From the NCBI RefSeq assembly GCF_017996735.1, contig NZ_JAGOGJ010000024.1, forward strand, positions 1 to 64,000: a stretch of DNA of 64,000 nt, read 5' to 3'. The position numbers and the translations under genes were made by a program. The notes beneath the pieces are model-generated. The model was given only the letters and a program-made list of their open reading frames with translations. It had not been told where the DNA came from and searched no databases. Source of the DNA: Niveispirillum sp. (GTDB lineage Bacteria > Pseudomonadota > Alphaproteobacteria > Azospirillales > Azospirillaceae). Position 1 is the stretch's first letter. Each line of letters begins with the position of its first letter. This document shows positions 37,202-46,264 of the stretch, piece by piece.

Positions 37202-37948
37202 TCAGTCCAGGATGCCGGACACCTTGCGCAACCCCAGCGCATTGGTCAGGACCATATCGTCGGCGCGGCGCAGTTCATCCACGCTCACCGCCCGCTCCTG
37301 CGCGCGCCAGGTCCGGATCAGGGCCGCGCGCATCGTGCCGGGCAGAGCCCCTTCGGCCACCAGCGGCGTGACCCAGTGCCCGTCCAGCGACAGGAACAGG
37401 TTGGCGGCCGACGCCTCGGCCACGCGGCCCTGGCTATTCAGCAGCACCGCATCATCGGCCCCGCGCGCCGCCGCCTCGCGCCTTGCGATGATGCTGTCCA
37501 GATAGTTCAGGGTCTTCAGCCGCGACAGGGGTGATTTTTCGTTGCGACAGGTGGTGCGGGCAATGACCAGCTTCGCGGGCGGGGCCTCCGCCGGGATCCG
37601 GCCGGCCGCCAGCATCAGGGTCGGAACCGGTGTTGACGGGCGGGGAAGGCCCCGCGGGCCTGGCCCCGCGGTCAGGGTCAAGCGCACCGCCGCCTCGTGC
37701 AGGCCATTGGCCCCCAGCAGGCCCAGGATCGCGTCATGCAGTGATGTGTCACCCGTCGGCACGGGAAGACCCAGGAAATCCGCGCCATCCCGCAAGCGTT
37801 TCAGGTGGGCATCGAGCCGCAGGGGCACGCCGGCCTTGACGGCAATGGTCTCGAACAGCCCGTCGCCCAGGGTCAGGCCCCGGTCATGGGCCAGCAGGGC
37901 CGGTTTGTCGGCGGCGACAAAGTCACCGTTCAGCCAGATGACGCTCAC
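37202..37948 (-). CDS. pabC: class IV aminotransferase, probable aminodeoxychorismate lyase
   Basis: 248 residues of the PLP fold type IV family. DRGLTLGDGLFETI near the N-terminus and KTLNYLDSIIARREAAARG (with the PLP-binding Lys) are the hallmarks, together with GRVAEASAANLFL. The GTG start overlaps the pabB stop (GTGA), so it should convert the PabB product to 4-aminobenzoate for folate synthesis. A D-amino-acid or branched-chain aminotransferase is less likely given this coupling. Confidence 0.88.
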   Translation of the reverse strand: MSVIWLNGDFVAADKPALLAHDRGLTLGDGLFETIAVKAGVPLRLDAHLKRLRDGADFLGLPVPTGDTSLHDAILGLLGANGLHEAAVRLTLTAGPGPRGLPRPSTPVPTLMLAAGRIPAEAPPAKLVIARTTCRNEKSPLSRLKTLNYLDSIIARREAAARGADDAVLLNSQGRVAEASAANLFLSLDGHWVTPLVAEGALPGTMRAALIRTWRAQERAVSVDELRRADDMVLTNALGLRKVSGILD

Positions 37949-39405
37949 GCCGCCTGCTCCTCATTCACCGCGATGGCGGGGGGCCAGGCCATGGCGGGAT
38001 CAAGCGCGGTCAGGATGGCCTTGGCCTTGGTCAGGCTCTCCTGATACTCCCCTTCCGGATCGCTGTCGGCCACGATGCCGCCGCCGGCCTGCACCTGCAC
38101 CATGTCACCCGATATGGCGGCAGTGCGGATGATGATGGAACTGTCCATGGCCCCGTCCCAGCCGATCCACATCACCGACCCGCAATAGGGGCCGCGCCGC
38201 GCCGGCTCCAGTTCATGGATGATCTCCATGGCCCGGATCTTCGGGGCGCCCGTGATCGACCCGCCGGGAAAACCGGCACGCAGCAGATCGACCGGACCCA
38301 GGCCGGGTTTCAGGCGCCCGGTGACGACGGAGGTCAGGTGATGCACCGTGCGATAGCTTTCCAGCCCCCACAGGCTGGGCACCTTCACGGACCCGATCTG
38401 TGCCACGCGCGACAGGTCGTTGCGCAGCAGATCGACAATCATCAGATTTTCCGCCCGGTCCTTTTCCGAGGCCAGCAGTTCGGCTGCCAGCGCCGCGTCC
38501 CGTGTGGGATCGGCATGGCGGGGACGGGTGCCCTTGATGGGGCGCGTCTCGATGATGCCGTCGGCCGTCAGCGACAGGAACCGTTCCGGCGAACCCGACG
38601 CAACGGCCCGGCCCCGGCCAAGATTGAGGAAGGCCGAAAAGGGTGCCGCCGTGCGGGGCCGCAGACGGCGATAGGCGTCCCAGGCCGTGACGCCGGGGCG
38701 CAGCCGTCCCAGGAAACGTTGGGTCATGTTGGCCTGATAGATGTCGCCCGCGCGGATATAGTCCAGAATCCGCGCCACCCGGTCGCGGTAATCGGCGGGG
38801 GCCAGTTCCGCCCCCCACCCCGGCCGCCGCAACAGCCCGTCGCCATTGTCGCGGGCCAGCGGCGGGGCCGCGCGCAGCCTGTCACGGAGCGCATGCGCCA
38901 GGGTCTTTGCCAGCGACGGTCGGGCGGCGGCATCGGCCGCCCGCTCCGCCCCCGACAGGACCCAGGCCCCGCCCGACGCATGGTCGAAAACCGCCACCGT
39001 GTCATAAAGCCCGAACGCCATGTCGGGCAGGTCGAGTCCCACGCGGTTCTGGGGCGGCAACCGTTCCAGATAGCGGCCCAGCTCATAGCCCATCACCCCC
39101 ACCGCGCCCCCCGTGAAGGCGGGCAGGCCGGCGGGCACGGGCCGGTGAAAAGGTTTCAGCGCCTGTTCCAGCGCGGTGAAGGGATCAACCGGCAGCGCCA
39201 CGCCGTCACGCGTCACGGTTCCGTCGCGGGCCGCCTCGATCCAACTGAACGGATCACAGGCCAGGACGGAATAACGCGCCCGCCCCCCGTCGGCGGCGGC
39301 GCCATCCAGCAGCATCGCCCCCTTTTCCCCGGCCAGCACGGCAAAGGCCGCCAGCGGGTCGGGCAGGTCCAGGGACAGGATGTAAAGGGCGGATCGATCG
39401 CTCAT
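37945..39405 (-). CDS. pabB: aminodeoxychorismate synthase component I
   Basis: 486 residues. It adds ammonia to chorismate. The chorismate-binding domain contains PIKGTRPRHADP, whose Lys marks PabB (anthranilate synthases have Ala), followed by DRAENLMIVDLLRNDLSRVA and FPGGSITGAPKIRAMEII. The N-terminal domain (FTGGAVGVMGYELGRYLERL) is complete. It is coupled to the following pabC-like gene. The glutaminase PabA is not encoded nearby. Confidence 0.95.
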   Translation of the reverse strand: MSDRSALYILSLDLPDPLAAFAVLAGEKGAMLLDGAAADGGRARYSVLACDPFSWIEAARDGTVTRDGVALPVDPFTALEQALKPFHRPVPAGLPAFTGGAVGVMGYELGRYLERLPPQNRVGLDLPDMAFGLYDTVAVFDHASGGAWVLSGAERAADAAARPSLAKTLAHALRDRLRAAPPLARDNGDGLLRRPGWGAELAPADYRDRVARILDYIRAGDIYQANMTQRFLGRLRPGVTAWDAYRRLRPRTAAPFSAFLNLGRGRAVASGSPERFLSLTADGIIETRPIKGTRPRHADPTRDAALAAELLASEKDRAENLMIVDLLRNDLSRVAQIGSVKVPSLWGLESYRTVHHLTSVVTGRLKPGLGPVDLLRAGFPGGSITGAPKIRAMEIIHELEPARRGPYCGSVMWIGWDGAMDSSIIIRTAAISGDMVQVQAGGGIVADSDPEGEYQESLTKAKAILTALDPAMAWPPAIAVNEEQAA

Positions 39406-39692
39406 GCCGCGACCATAATCGTTGCGGGGCCGATCAACAACGGGCGGCGCAGTCCAGCCCCATCATCCCGCAACGCAGAAGGGTCCGCCATGCGTTGTTC
39501 GCTGTTGCAACAGATGTCCCGATGATTTGATCTGGTCATGTGAATGCCATCGTTTTGGATCAACGGCTTCGCAATTCGGCCTTAATGGTCGGCGATGCTG
39601 CGATGCGTGAAGGAAAGCGGCCATGGGGCTGTCGACCGACACCGGACCGGCCCGATGGACCCGAAGATCGTTCAACCTGCGAAGGTGACAAG

Positions 39693-39887
39693 ATGAGCAG
39701 CGCCGATTTCCAGAACGCTTTTAACTCCGCCTGCCACGAACTGGGCCTGGACCCGGCCAATACCAACATCTTCGCGCTGGAATGCCGCCGTCAGGGCCTG
39801 GATCCCCAGAGCACCCGCGCCTTCGACCTGGATAAGAACCCGTCGCCGATGTGGGCGCAGTTTCGCAAGCTGAAGACCGCCTCCTGA
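39693..39887 (+). CDS. small hypothetical protein, 64 aa
   Basis: Not recognised. GAAGGTGA precedes the ATG and a strong hairpin follows the stop, so a real single-gene unit is likely. The protein is polar and probably helical (SADFQNAFNSACHELGLD, then RQGLDPQSTRAFDLDKNP). It has no signal peptide or membrane segment. The 287 bases separating it from pabB are non-coding. Confidence 0.65.
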   Translation: MSSADFQNAFNSACHELGLDPANTNIFALECRRQGLDPQSTRAFDLDKNPSPMWAQFRKLKTAS

Positions 39888-39925
39888 TTTATGGCCCCTT
39901 GCGGGGCATGAAGGCGAAGAATTCG

Positions 39926-39956
39926 AAGGGGCCGATCCTGTTGGGGTCGGCCCCTT
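39926..39956 (+). terminator. terminator of the 64-residue gene
   Basis: 10-bp stem AAGGGGCCGA/TCGGCCCCTT with an 11-base loop, about 40 bases after the stop, followed by ATTATTTG. Confidence 0.7.
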
Positions 39957-40090
39957 ATTATTTGTCACGACAATGAAGTGCAAAAGCTGGCCACCAGAAT
40001 CGCCCTATGGTTGCCATTTCCATAATCCCCCGCGCCCCCAATAATTGCTTGTGCATCCCAACCGGTTTTCAGGCATGATGACCGCGACGG

Positions 40091-40121
40091 AATATCGCAG
40101 CGTTATGAATATCGCAGCGTT
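40091..40121 (+). repeat. 14-base tandem direct repeat before the GGDEF-EAL gene
   Basis: AATATCGCAGCGTT occurs twice, separated by ATG (period 17 bases), about 73 bases before the start codon. Head-to-tail copies upstream of a signalling gene may be a regulator site. Nothing else in the window matches the unit by eye. Confidence 0.5.
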
Positions 40122-40193
40122 GTGACGTGGCCTGGAAAGGGCGGACGACGGCACCGGCGGACAGGCGTCCGACGCAAGCCTCCGGGGAGGGCG

Positions 40194-42218
40194 ATGCTGA
40201 AGGGGCTGGGCAATTCCTTGGCGGCAAGACAGGCGGCGCGCGCCGTCCTGGCCGCTTGCCTCATCGGACTGGTATTGAGCGGGCTGGAGGTCGCCTGGGC
40301 GACATGGCGCGAACGCGGCAAGGCCAGCGATCTGGTCGAACAGATGCTCGATCTGATGGAAGGCAGTGCTGCCGCCGCCGCCTGGAACGTGGATGAGGCG
40401 CTGGCCCAGCAGATCGGCAATTCCGCCCTGTCCATCGGCGCCATCGCCGGCATCGATATCCGCATATCGGAAGAACAGCCCCTCTGGTCGCGTCATCGCG
40501 CCCTGCCCGTTGATTCTGCCGGCAACGGCACCATCGGGCGCCTGGTGTTCGGTGATCTGGCGCGGGGCACCCGTCTGCTTTACCGCCCGCAACCGGATGG
40601 CCGGGACAAGCCGCCCATCGGCATCCTGCGCATCGACCTGGACATGGCGCGGGTGTCGGCGGATTACATCGCCTTTGTCGGCTCCTCCCTGCTGGGCGGG
40701 CTGGTGCGCAACATCCTGCTGGGTCTGATGCTGACCTGGGTGTTCCACCGCTTCCTGACAAGGCCGCTGGTGGAGTTGGAGCAGGCGATTGCCGGGATCG
40801 ATCCCGATAATCCGCGCGACACGCGTCTGGCCGTGCCGGCGGGACATGACGCCGATGAATTGGGCCGCCTGACCCTGCGCATCAATGAAACGCTGGACAA
40901 GCTGGATGAGAGCCAGGGACAGTTGCGTCAACTGGCGACGCGCGACCCGCTGACCGAACTGCCCAACCGCGCCCTGCTGCTGGAACGGCTGGACCATGCA
41001 CTGGCGCGGGCGCGGCGGACCAAGCGCGGGCTGGCCGTCCTGTTCCTGGATCTGGACCGCTTCAAACATGTGAATGACAGCCTGGGTCATGACATGGGCG
41101 ACCGGATGCTGCAGGGCATCGCCCGGCGTCTGGCCGATACGTTGCGCCATTCCGACACGGTGGGCCGGCTGGGCGGGGACGAGTTCCTGGTGCTGGTGGA
41201 GGATGTGAAGGAACCGAAGGAGGCGATCCAGGTCGCCGACCGTATCCTGGCCACCCTGGCACGGCCGCTGGACCTGGACGGGCATCTGCTGCATCCCAGC
41301 GCATCGGTGGGCATTTCACTCTGGCCCAGCGACGGGCAGGACGCGCGTCAGATCCTGCGCTGCGCCGATGTCGCCATGTATGCGGCCAAGGCGGCGGGCA
41401 CCGGCTGCTGGCGCATGTTCTCCGCCGAGATGTCGGAACAGGCCATGGCCCGCCTGCGGACGGAGGCCCGGCTGCGCGCCGCCGAGTTGCGGGGCGAGTT
41501 CGAGCTGTTCTATCAGCCCAAGGTGGACCCGCGCAGTCTGGTCCTGCGCGGGGCAGAGGCGCTGCTGCGCTGGAAAAACAACGATCTCTATATCGCACCC
41601 GCCGATTTTATCCCGGTGGCGGAGGAAACGGGACTGATCGGCCCCATCGGCGACTGGGTGCTGGGCGAGGCGTGCCGTCAGGCGGCCCAATGGCGCCGTC
41701 TGCATGGCGACCTGCCCGTATCCATCAATGTCAGCCCCCGGCAACTGGCGGACACCGATTTCCCGGCCCGCGTGCGCGCGGCGCTGGCCAATGCCGGCCT
41801 GCCGGCGCATCTGCTGACGCTGGAAATCACCGAAACCGTGGCCATGAGCCAGGCTGCCGGCGATTTCGCCATGCTGCGCACGCTGCGCGACCTGGGCGTC
41901 GGCATGGCCATTGACGATTTCGGCACGGGCTATTCCTCGCTCTCCCACCTGCGCCGCATTCCCCTGACGGTGTTGAAGATCGACCGGGGTTTCATGCAGA
42001 CCGTGCCCCATGATGTGGCCATCCCCGCGACCATCCTGGAACTGGGTCAGCGCCTGGGACTGGAGATCGTGGCCGAGGGGGTGGAAACCGAGCCGCAGCG
42101 CGACTGGCTGTGCGACATGGGATGCCAGACCATCCAGGGCTTCATCATTTCCCGCCCCGTCCCGGCGGCGGAGTTCGAGGGCAGGTTCCTGGCGGAACGC
42201 GTGCGGGCGGCCGGATAA
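40194..42218 (+). CDS. membrane GGDEF-EAL bifunctional cyclic-di-GMP protein
   Basis: 674 residues: a membrane helix (about 13-33), a periplasmic sensor (34-160), a second helix (160-182), a HAMP-like segment, a GGDEF domain with intact GGDEF (327-331) and an upstream RxxD inhibitory site (RHSD), then an EAL domain. The EAL domain keeps EALLRW (about 455), EITET, IDDFGTG, KIDRGF and EGVET, so synthesis and hydrolysis are both chemically possible. GGGGAGGG precedes the ATG. The regulated output cannot be read from the context. Confidence 0.95.
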   Translation: MLKGLGNSLAARQAARAVLAACLIGLVLSGLEVAWATWRERGKASDLVEQMLDLMEGSAAAAAWNVDEALAQQIGNSALSIGAIAGIDIRISEEQPLWSRHRALPVDSAGNGTIGRLVFGDLARGTRLLYRPQPDGRDKPPIGILRIDLDMARVSADYIAFVGSSLLGGLVRNILLGLMLTWVFHRFLTRPLVELEQAIAGIDPDNPRDTRLAVPAGHDADELGRLTLRINETLDKLDESQGQLRQLATRDPLTELPNRALLLERLDHALARARRTKRGLAVLFLDLDRFKHVNDSLGHDMGDRMLQGIARRLADTLRHSDTVGRLGGDEFLVLVEDVKEPKEAIQVADRILATLARPLDLDGHLLHPSASVGISLWPSDGQDARQILRCADVAMYAAKAAGTGCWRMFSAEMSEQAMARLRTEARLRAAELRGEFELFYQPKVDPRSLVLRGAEALLRWKNNDLYIAPADFIPVAEETGLIGPIGDWVLGEACRQAAQWRRLHGDLPVSINVSPRQLADTDFPARVRAALANAGLPAHLLTLEITETVAMSQAAGDFAMLRTLRDLGVGMAIDDFGTGYSSLSHLRRIPLTVLKIDRGFMQTVPHDVAIPATILELGQRLGLEIVAEGVETEPQRDWLCDMGCQTIQGFIISRPVPAAEFEGRFLAERVRAAG

Positions 42219-42225
42219 GCGGCGG

Positions 42226-42753
42226 TCAGTCGAAGGTGCGCAGGGCTGCCGGCGCGCCCTTCAGATGCATGTCCAGCAGCCGGACGATTTCCTCCATCTG
42301 CTGGCGGACCTTGTCCAGCTCCATGGAAGTCTTGTCGTCCAGTGCGGCCTCCATCAGCATCATGTCGAAATCGTTCAGCAGGCTCATGAGGCTTTCACGT
42401 TCCTGCTGAAGGATGTCATAGGCACCCAGGGCATGGACCAGCAGTTCTGGCGGATCGCGGAAAAATGCCAGGCTCATGCGGGTGAAGCTGGCGATGGCCC
42501 GCAGCCGCATGCGGGTCAGCCACCCTTTCAGGTCGGTGGGAACGCCGCGATTCGGGGCTTCTTCCGCCTTGTCGGTGATGGTGAAGATCAGGGCCTGGAT
42601 TTCCAGATAACGGGCGCGGGCCTTCTTGAAATCCGGGAAGGTAGCGAGCTTCACATTCTCCTGCTTTTCAAACAGGGAGACGGCGCCAGCGAGCGATTGC
42701 GACAGATGCCGCAAAACCGTCGCCCTTTGTGCCGCGTCCTGTTCGTACCGCAT
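42226..42753 (-). CDS. hypothetical helical protein, 175 aa
   Basis: Not recognised. It is almost wholly alpha-helical with heptad-like stretches (MELDKVRQQMEEIVRLLDMH) and no signal peptide or membrane segment. It is convergent with the GGDEF-EAL gene, only seven bases away. No regulatory site was seen. A cytoplasmic adaptor or structural role is possible but unsupported. Confidence 0.65.
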   Translation of the reverse strand: MRYEQDAAQRATVLRHLSQSLAGAVSLFEKQENVKLATFPDFKKARARYLEIQALIFTITDKAEEAPNRGVPTDLKGWLTRMRLRAIASFTRMSLAFFRDPPELLVHALGAYDILQQERESLMSLLNDFDMMLMEAALDDKTSMELDKVRQQMEEIVRLLDMHLKGAPAALRTFD

Positions 42754-42920
42754 GAATGTCCCCGTATGCCGTCACCCCGACTGTCGCGCACTCTATCCAT
42801 TGAAGGCAAGGGGCGCCATCAACCTAAAGGACGCGGTCGAAAGTCGGGGCAGCCCGTGAAAGCGGCGGGTCTGCCCCGGCGTCCCCGTCGCTTGCCGCCG
42901 GTCGGCCCCGATGTTAGACG

Positions 42921-43322
42921 ATGGCCATGATGCAGCTCCTGCTCCGCCCCCTGCCCCCGCCTGCCCCCGCCGCGCCGCCGCGCGATGCCGGACAGGTGGT
43001 GCTGGTCGTGCGGGATCTGGTGGTGACCACGCTGATCGGCATCTATGATTATGAACATGTAAAGCCGCAGCGCCTGCGCCTCAACCTTGAACTGGCCATG
43101 GCGCCGAGCGACACCGCCCCCTGGACCTATGCCGATCTGGTAACCACCGCCCGCCGCATCGTGACGGAGGGGCACACCAACCTGCTGGAATGCCTGGCCG
43201 AACGGCTGGCCACGGCCCTGCTCTCCCCCAACCGCGCCCTGACTGCCCTGATCCGCCTGGAAAAGCTGGATGCGTTCGAAGAATGCGAAGCGGTGGGCGT
43301 GGAGATCGTGCGGTCAGCGTGA
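42921..43322 (+). CDS. folB: dihydroneopterin aldolase family protein
   Basis: 133 residues. VVRDLVVTTLIGIYDYEHVKPQ (quoted in part: IGIYDYE with its Glu) and LRLNLELAMAP are FolB hallmarks, followed by LLECLAERLA and RLEKLDAFEECEAVGVEI carrying the Lys. The family cleaves dihydroneopterin to the folate precursor and glycolaldehyde. It has a Pro-rich N-terminal extension of about 20 residues. The ATG is the first of two and lacks a strong ribosome site. It is the last GC-rich gene before the AT-rich patch. Confidence 0.88.
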   Translation: MAMMQLLLRPLPPPAPAAPPRDAGQVVLVVRDLVVTTLIGIYDYEHVKPQRLRLNLELAMAPSDTAPWTYADLVTTARRIVTEGHTNLLECLAERLATALLSPNRALTALIRLEKLDAFEECEAVGVEIVRSA

Positions 43323-43529
43323 TGACATACAGGGGAATGCAATTTTTACATCAAACGCATTTAGTTAATTTTACATCGACCTCATTGTGGACTACATTTA
43401 CTTAAATACAGACATTAAACATTCATAAGTATTATTCAGGGGCAGTTTTTCATTTATCCGATATTTGCATTGAGATTGCCAACTTATTCGCACTATTATA
43501 TGGCCTCAATCTTTGAACGAGGCAAAAGC
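43323..43529 (+). promoter_or_regulatory. AT-rich leader of the lipoprotein pair
   Basis: About 200 bases strikingly richer in A and T than the rest of the window, with many TTTACAT and TTAATT runs. No gene is read here. It probably contains the promoter for the two lipoprotein genes, but several AT-rich hexamers fit equally well. Confidence 0.5.
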
Positions 43530-44129
43530 ATGCGCCCCTTACTAATTATCGTTCCAATGGTGCTGTTTCTCACCGGCTGCGCAGATCAGCTGCCGCCACT
43601 CAATTTTACGCCACCCAATGTTGGGATGTCGTCAAACAAATTGGACGCCGAGGTTCGGTCATTAATTGTAACCATTGGTCGTCCTGATGAACAAAAGGGC
43701 GATGTCGATGTAATGCTTGTCGAGAGCGCCGGAACAGCGGCATCAACAGGCAGCAATCTTACACAATTGTGGAAAGAGTCCCTTCAAGACGCACTTAATA
43801 GAATGGTAATTTTCAAAGATGACGCACCAAAGAAGGTCAATATATCGGTGAAGGTACTGAAAATTGACGTCCCATCAATGGGAGTTACTTTTGATACAGA
43901 AACCATTGCACGCTACGAAATCACAGATCGCTCCAATGGCGACTTGATATTCACTACAGACATCACATCAACCGGATCAACTCCAATGAGCCACGCTCTT
44001 GCCGGCGTTATTAGAGCCAGAGAGTCCGTAAATCGCTCAGTCCAAAATAATATTTCAACTTTTCTGCAACAATTGGAGACTGTTGATATTAAGAAGCCAA
44101 TGTTCCCTGCATCGAAACCTGTTTCTTAA
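43530..44129 (+). CDS. AT-rich lipoprotein of unknown function
   Basis: 199 residues. A lipoprotein signal ends in LFLTGC (Cys about 17), so export and lipidation are likely. The mature part has GVTFDTETIARYEITDRSNG and a long helical end, with no family recognised beyond annotated lipoproteins of uncertain function. Codon use is plainly unlike its neighbours (many ATT, AAA, TTA), pointing to recent transfer. The ATG at MRPLLI has AGG eight bases upstream; an ATG 30 bases earlier is less likely. It is followed after 12 bases by a second lipoprotein gene. Confidence 0.75.
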   Translation: MRPLLIIVPMVLFLTGCADQLPPLNFTPPNVGMSSNKLDAEVRSLIVTIGRPDEQKGDVDVMLVESAGTAASTGSNLTQLWKESLQDALNRMVIFKDDAPKKVNISVKVLKIDVPSMGVTFDTETIARYEITDRSNGDLIFTTDITSTGSTPMSHALAGVIRARESVNRSVQNNISTFLQQLETVDIKKPMFPASKPVS

Positions 44130-44141
44130 GAGGGAATCGTT

Positions 44142-44618
44142 ATGCGGTTCATTTTTCTCATCATTGGCGTTGGCTTAGCCTCCATGCTGGTAGGATGCAA
44201 GCAAAACGTGTCCCCAGACACTTACTCTGTTGGTGCAGTTGGTCAAGTCAACCGAGTAGTCAGGGGCGTGATCGTGAATGCTCGTCCCGTTCAAATTGCT
44301 GGAACACAGGGCGTTGGTGGCACAGCCGGTGCCGCAGCAGGTGCCGCAGCAGGCTCAGCCATCGGGAGTGGAAGTCGCGGCAACATTGTCGGCGCTATTG
44401 GCGGCGCTGTGGTGGGCGGTATTGCCGGAGCGATGGTTGAAGAGTCGGCCACTCAGCAGAATGGTATGGAGTACGTCGTCGAGACGGATAATGGCTCGCT
44501 GGTTACCATTGTTCAGGGCGCTGAACCGGCATTAGGCGTTGGTCAACGTGTGCTGGTAATGCACGGTGCCCAGAGCCGAGTCATTGCAGATAACTCGCCT
44601 CAGAAAGCACAACAGTAA
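44142..44618 (+). CDS. SlyB/Pcp-like glycine-zipper lipoprotein
   Basis: 158 residues. The lipobox LVGC (Cys about 19) is followed by VGAVGQVNRVVRGVIVNARP and a glycine-zipper transmembrane pair (GTAGAAAGAAAGSAIGSG and GAIGGAVVGGIAGAM), the layout of SlyB-type outer-membrane lipoproteins that stabilise the envelope. GAGGG precedes the ATG. Base composition is intermediate between the AT-rich neighbour and the genome. It probably shares a transcript with the preceding lipoprotein. Confidence 0.85.
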   Translation: MRFIFLIIGVGLASMLVGCKQNVSPDTYSVGAVGQVNRVVRGVIVNARPVQIAGTQGVGGTAGAAAGAAAGSAIGSGSRGNIVGAIGGAVVGGIAGAMVEESATQQNGMEYVVETDNGSLVTIVQGAEPALGVGQRVLVMHGAQSRVIADNSPQKAQQ

Positions 44619-44628
44619 CAAGCTAGAC

Positions 44629-44665
44629 GCTTCCAAGACGGCCCTGCTTGCGCCGTCTTGGAAGC
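44629..44665 (+). terminator. terminator-like hairpin after lipoprotein genes
   Basis: 14-bp perfect stem GCTTCCAAGACGGC/GCCGTCTTGGAAGC, nine-base loop, ten bases beyond the stop. Only TT follows, so it may need help to terminate. Confidence 0.65.
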
Positions 44666-44695
44666 TTGAATCACACGACAAAAGAAAAGCTTAGA

Positions 44696-44729
44696 ACCTG
44701 TCAGGTGCTACTATGAACACCTGACAGGT
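44696..44729 (-). terminator. terminator of ilvA
   Basis: 12-bp perfect stem ACCTGTCAGGTG/CACCTGACAGGT, ten-base loop, just beyond the ilvA stop. The minus-strand transcript continues TCTAAGCTTTTCTTTTG, a broken T-run. It may also block read-through from the lipoprotein genes. Confidence 0.7.
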
Positions 44730-44735
44730 ATTAGA

Positions 44736-45977
44736 TCACTCCACCCCACCCGCCAAAACCTGCACTTGTAACCCACCGCGGGTTCGCAGCATCTCCAGCA
44801 CGCGTTCGGCGTGCCGCTTCGACCGGCATTCGATGGTCAGGTCGATGTCGGTGGCCTTGACGGTCGTGGTTGTGAACAGGCGCTGGTGCGAGGCTTCGAT
44901 GATGTTGCCGCCGGCCTCGCCCACCAGACCGGTGATCCGGGCCAGGACGCCGGGCCGGTCCGGGATGGCGATGCGGATGGCGATCAGGCGACTTTCGCGG
45001 ACAAGCTGGCGCATGATCACCTGGGCCAGCAGACGGCTGTCGATATTGCCACCGCACAGGACCAGGCCGACCTTTGATCCCTTGAACAGGTCGGGATGGG
45101 TCAGCACGGCGGCAAGGCCGGCGGCGCCCGCCCCCTCTGCCACCGTCTTTTCGATATTCAGGAACAGGGCCACGGCCTCTTCCACCGCGACGTCGGGGAC
45201 CAGCACGACCTGATCGACCAGGGCGCGGCAGATTTCCAGCGTCTTGGTGCCGACATTCTTCACCGCGATGCCTTCGGCGATGGTGTCGCCGCCCACCTGA
45301 ATCGGCTCGCCCTTCAGGGCCTGGGCCATGGCCGGATAGGCTTCGACCTCGACCCCGATGATCCGGATCCTGGGGTTCAGGGCCTTGGCCGCGACCGCGA
45401 TGCCGCTGATCAGGCCACCGCCGCCCACCGGTACGACCAGCGTGTCCAGATGCGGGGCCGCCAGCAGCATTTCCAGGCCGATGGTCCCCTGCCCCGCGAT
45501 GACGTCCGCGTCATCATAGGGGTGGACAAAGACCAGCCCCTCTTCCTGTGCCAGCCGCTCCGCCTCCGCCGCCGCTTCGGCCAGCACGGCCCCTTTCACG
45601 ACGACGCGGGCGCCATGCTCCTCCGTCCGCTCCACCTTGGTGAAGGGTGTGCCCTCCGGCATGACGATGGTGGCGGGAATGCCCAGGCGGCCGGCGTGAT
45701 AGGCCACGCCCTGGGCATGGTTGCCGGCCGACATGGCGACCACGCCCCGCGCGCGCTCCTCCGCCGTCAGCTTGCGCAGCTTGTTCAGCGCGCCGCGTTC
45801 CTTGAAGGCGGCGGTGAACTGCAAATTCTCGAACTTCACCCAGATCTCGGCGCCCGTCAGTTGCGACAGGGTGCGTGACGGGACGCAGGGCGTATCCATG
45901 ATATGGCCGGCCAGAGCCTGGGCGGCCTCTTTGATATCGGCCAGGGTCACGGCAAGGGCGGGGGAAGCGGTGGTCAT
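44736..45977 (-). CDS. ilvA: threonine ammonia-lyase (threonine deaminase)
   Basis: 413 residues. PLP-dependent deamination of threonine to 2-oxobutyrate. Catalytic Lys in FTAAFKERGALNKL, the asparagine loop SAGNHAQGVAYHA and the phosphate-binding VPVGGGGLISG are present. A single C-terminal ACT domain (about 330-410; IAIPDRPGVLARITGLV) should bind an amino-acid regulator. ATG at MTTASP has GGAG nine bases upstream and is preferred to the longer GTG start. Two downstream inverted repeats mark the end of transcription. Confidence 0.93.
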   Translation of the reverse strand: MTTASPALAVTLADIKEAAQALAGHIMDTPCVPSRTLSQLTGAEIWVKFENLQFTAAFKERGALNKLRKLTAEERARGVVAMSAGNHAQGVAYHAGRLGIPATIVMPEGTPFTKVERTEEHGARVVVKGAVLAEAAAEAERLAQEEGLVFVHPYDDADVIAGQGTIGLEMLLAAPHLDTLVVPVGGGGLISGIAVAAKALNPRIRIIGVEVEAYPAMAQALKGEPIQVGGDTIAEGIAVKNVGTKTLEICRALVDQVVLVPDVAVEEAVALFLNIEKTVAEGAGAAGLAAVLTHPDLFKGSKVGLVLCGGNIDSRLLAQVIMRQLVRESRLIAIRIAIPDRPGVLARITGLVGEAGGNIIEASHQRLFTTTTVKATDIDLTIECRSKRHAERVLEMLRTRGGLQVQVLAGGVE

Positions 45978-46264
45978 GGTTGCTGTCTCCATGGACACGA
46001 CATATGCGGCCCCGTCCGATGTCCGGCGGCGGGACCGATGGTGCCCGTTCAGGTCCAGGCACTTCTCAATACCCTTGCTCTCACGCCAAACCGTTGCTGG
46101 CGAGACGATTTTTCACAGCGCAGATAGGCAGCCCCCCACCCCTCCGGCATAGCCCGTGCGCGAAGGCCCCTGCGCATGTTGCATTCGTGTTATGAAGGGC
46201 TCCCCAGCGGGCCTTTCAGCGTCTATATAGGGGCCGCGTCACCACCCCTGGAGCCAGCACGATT

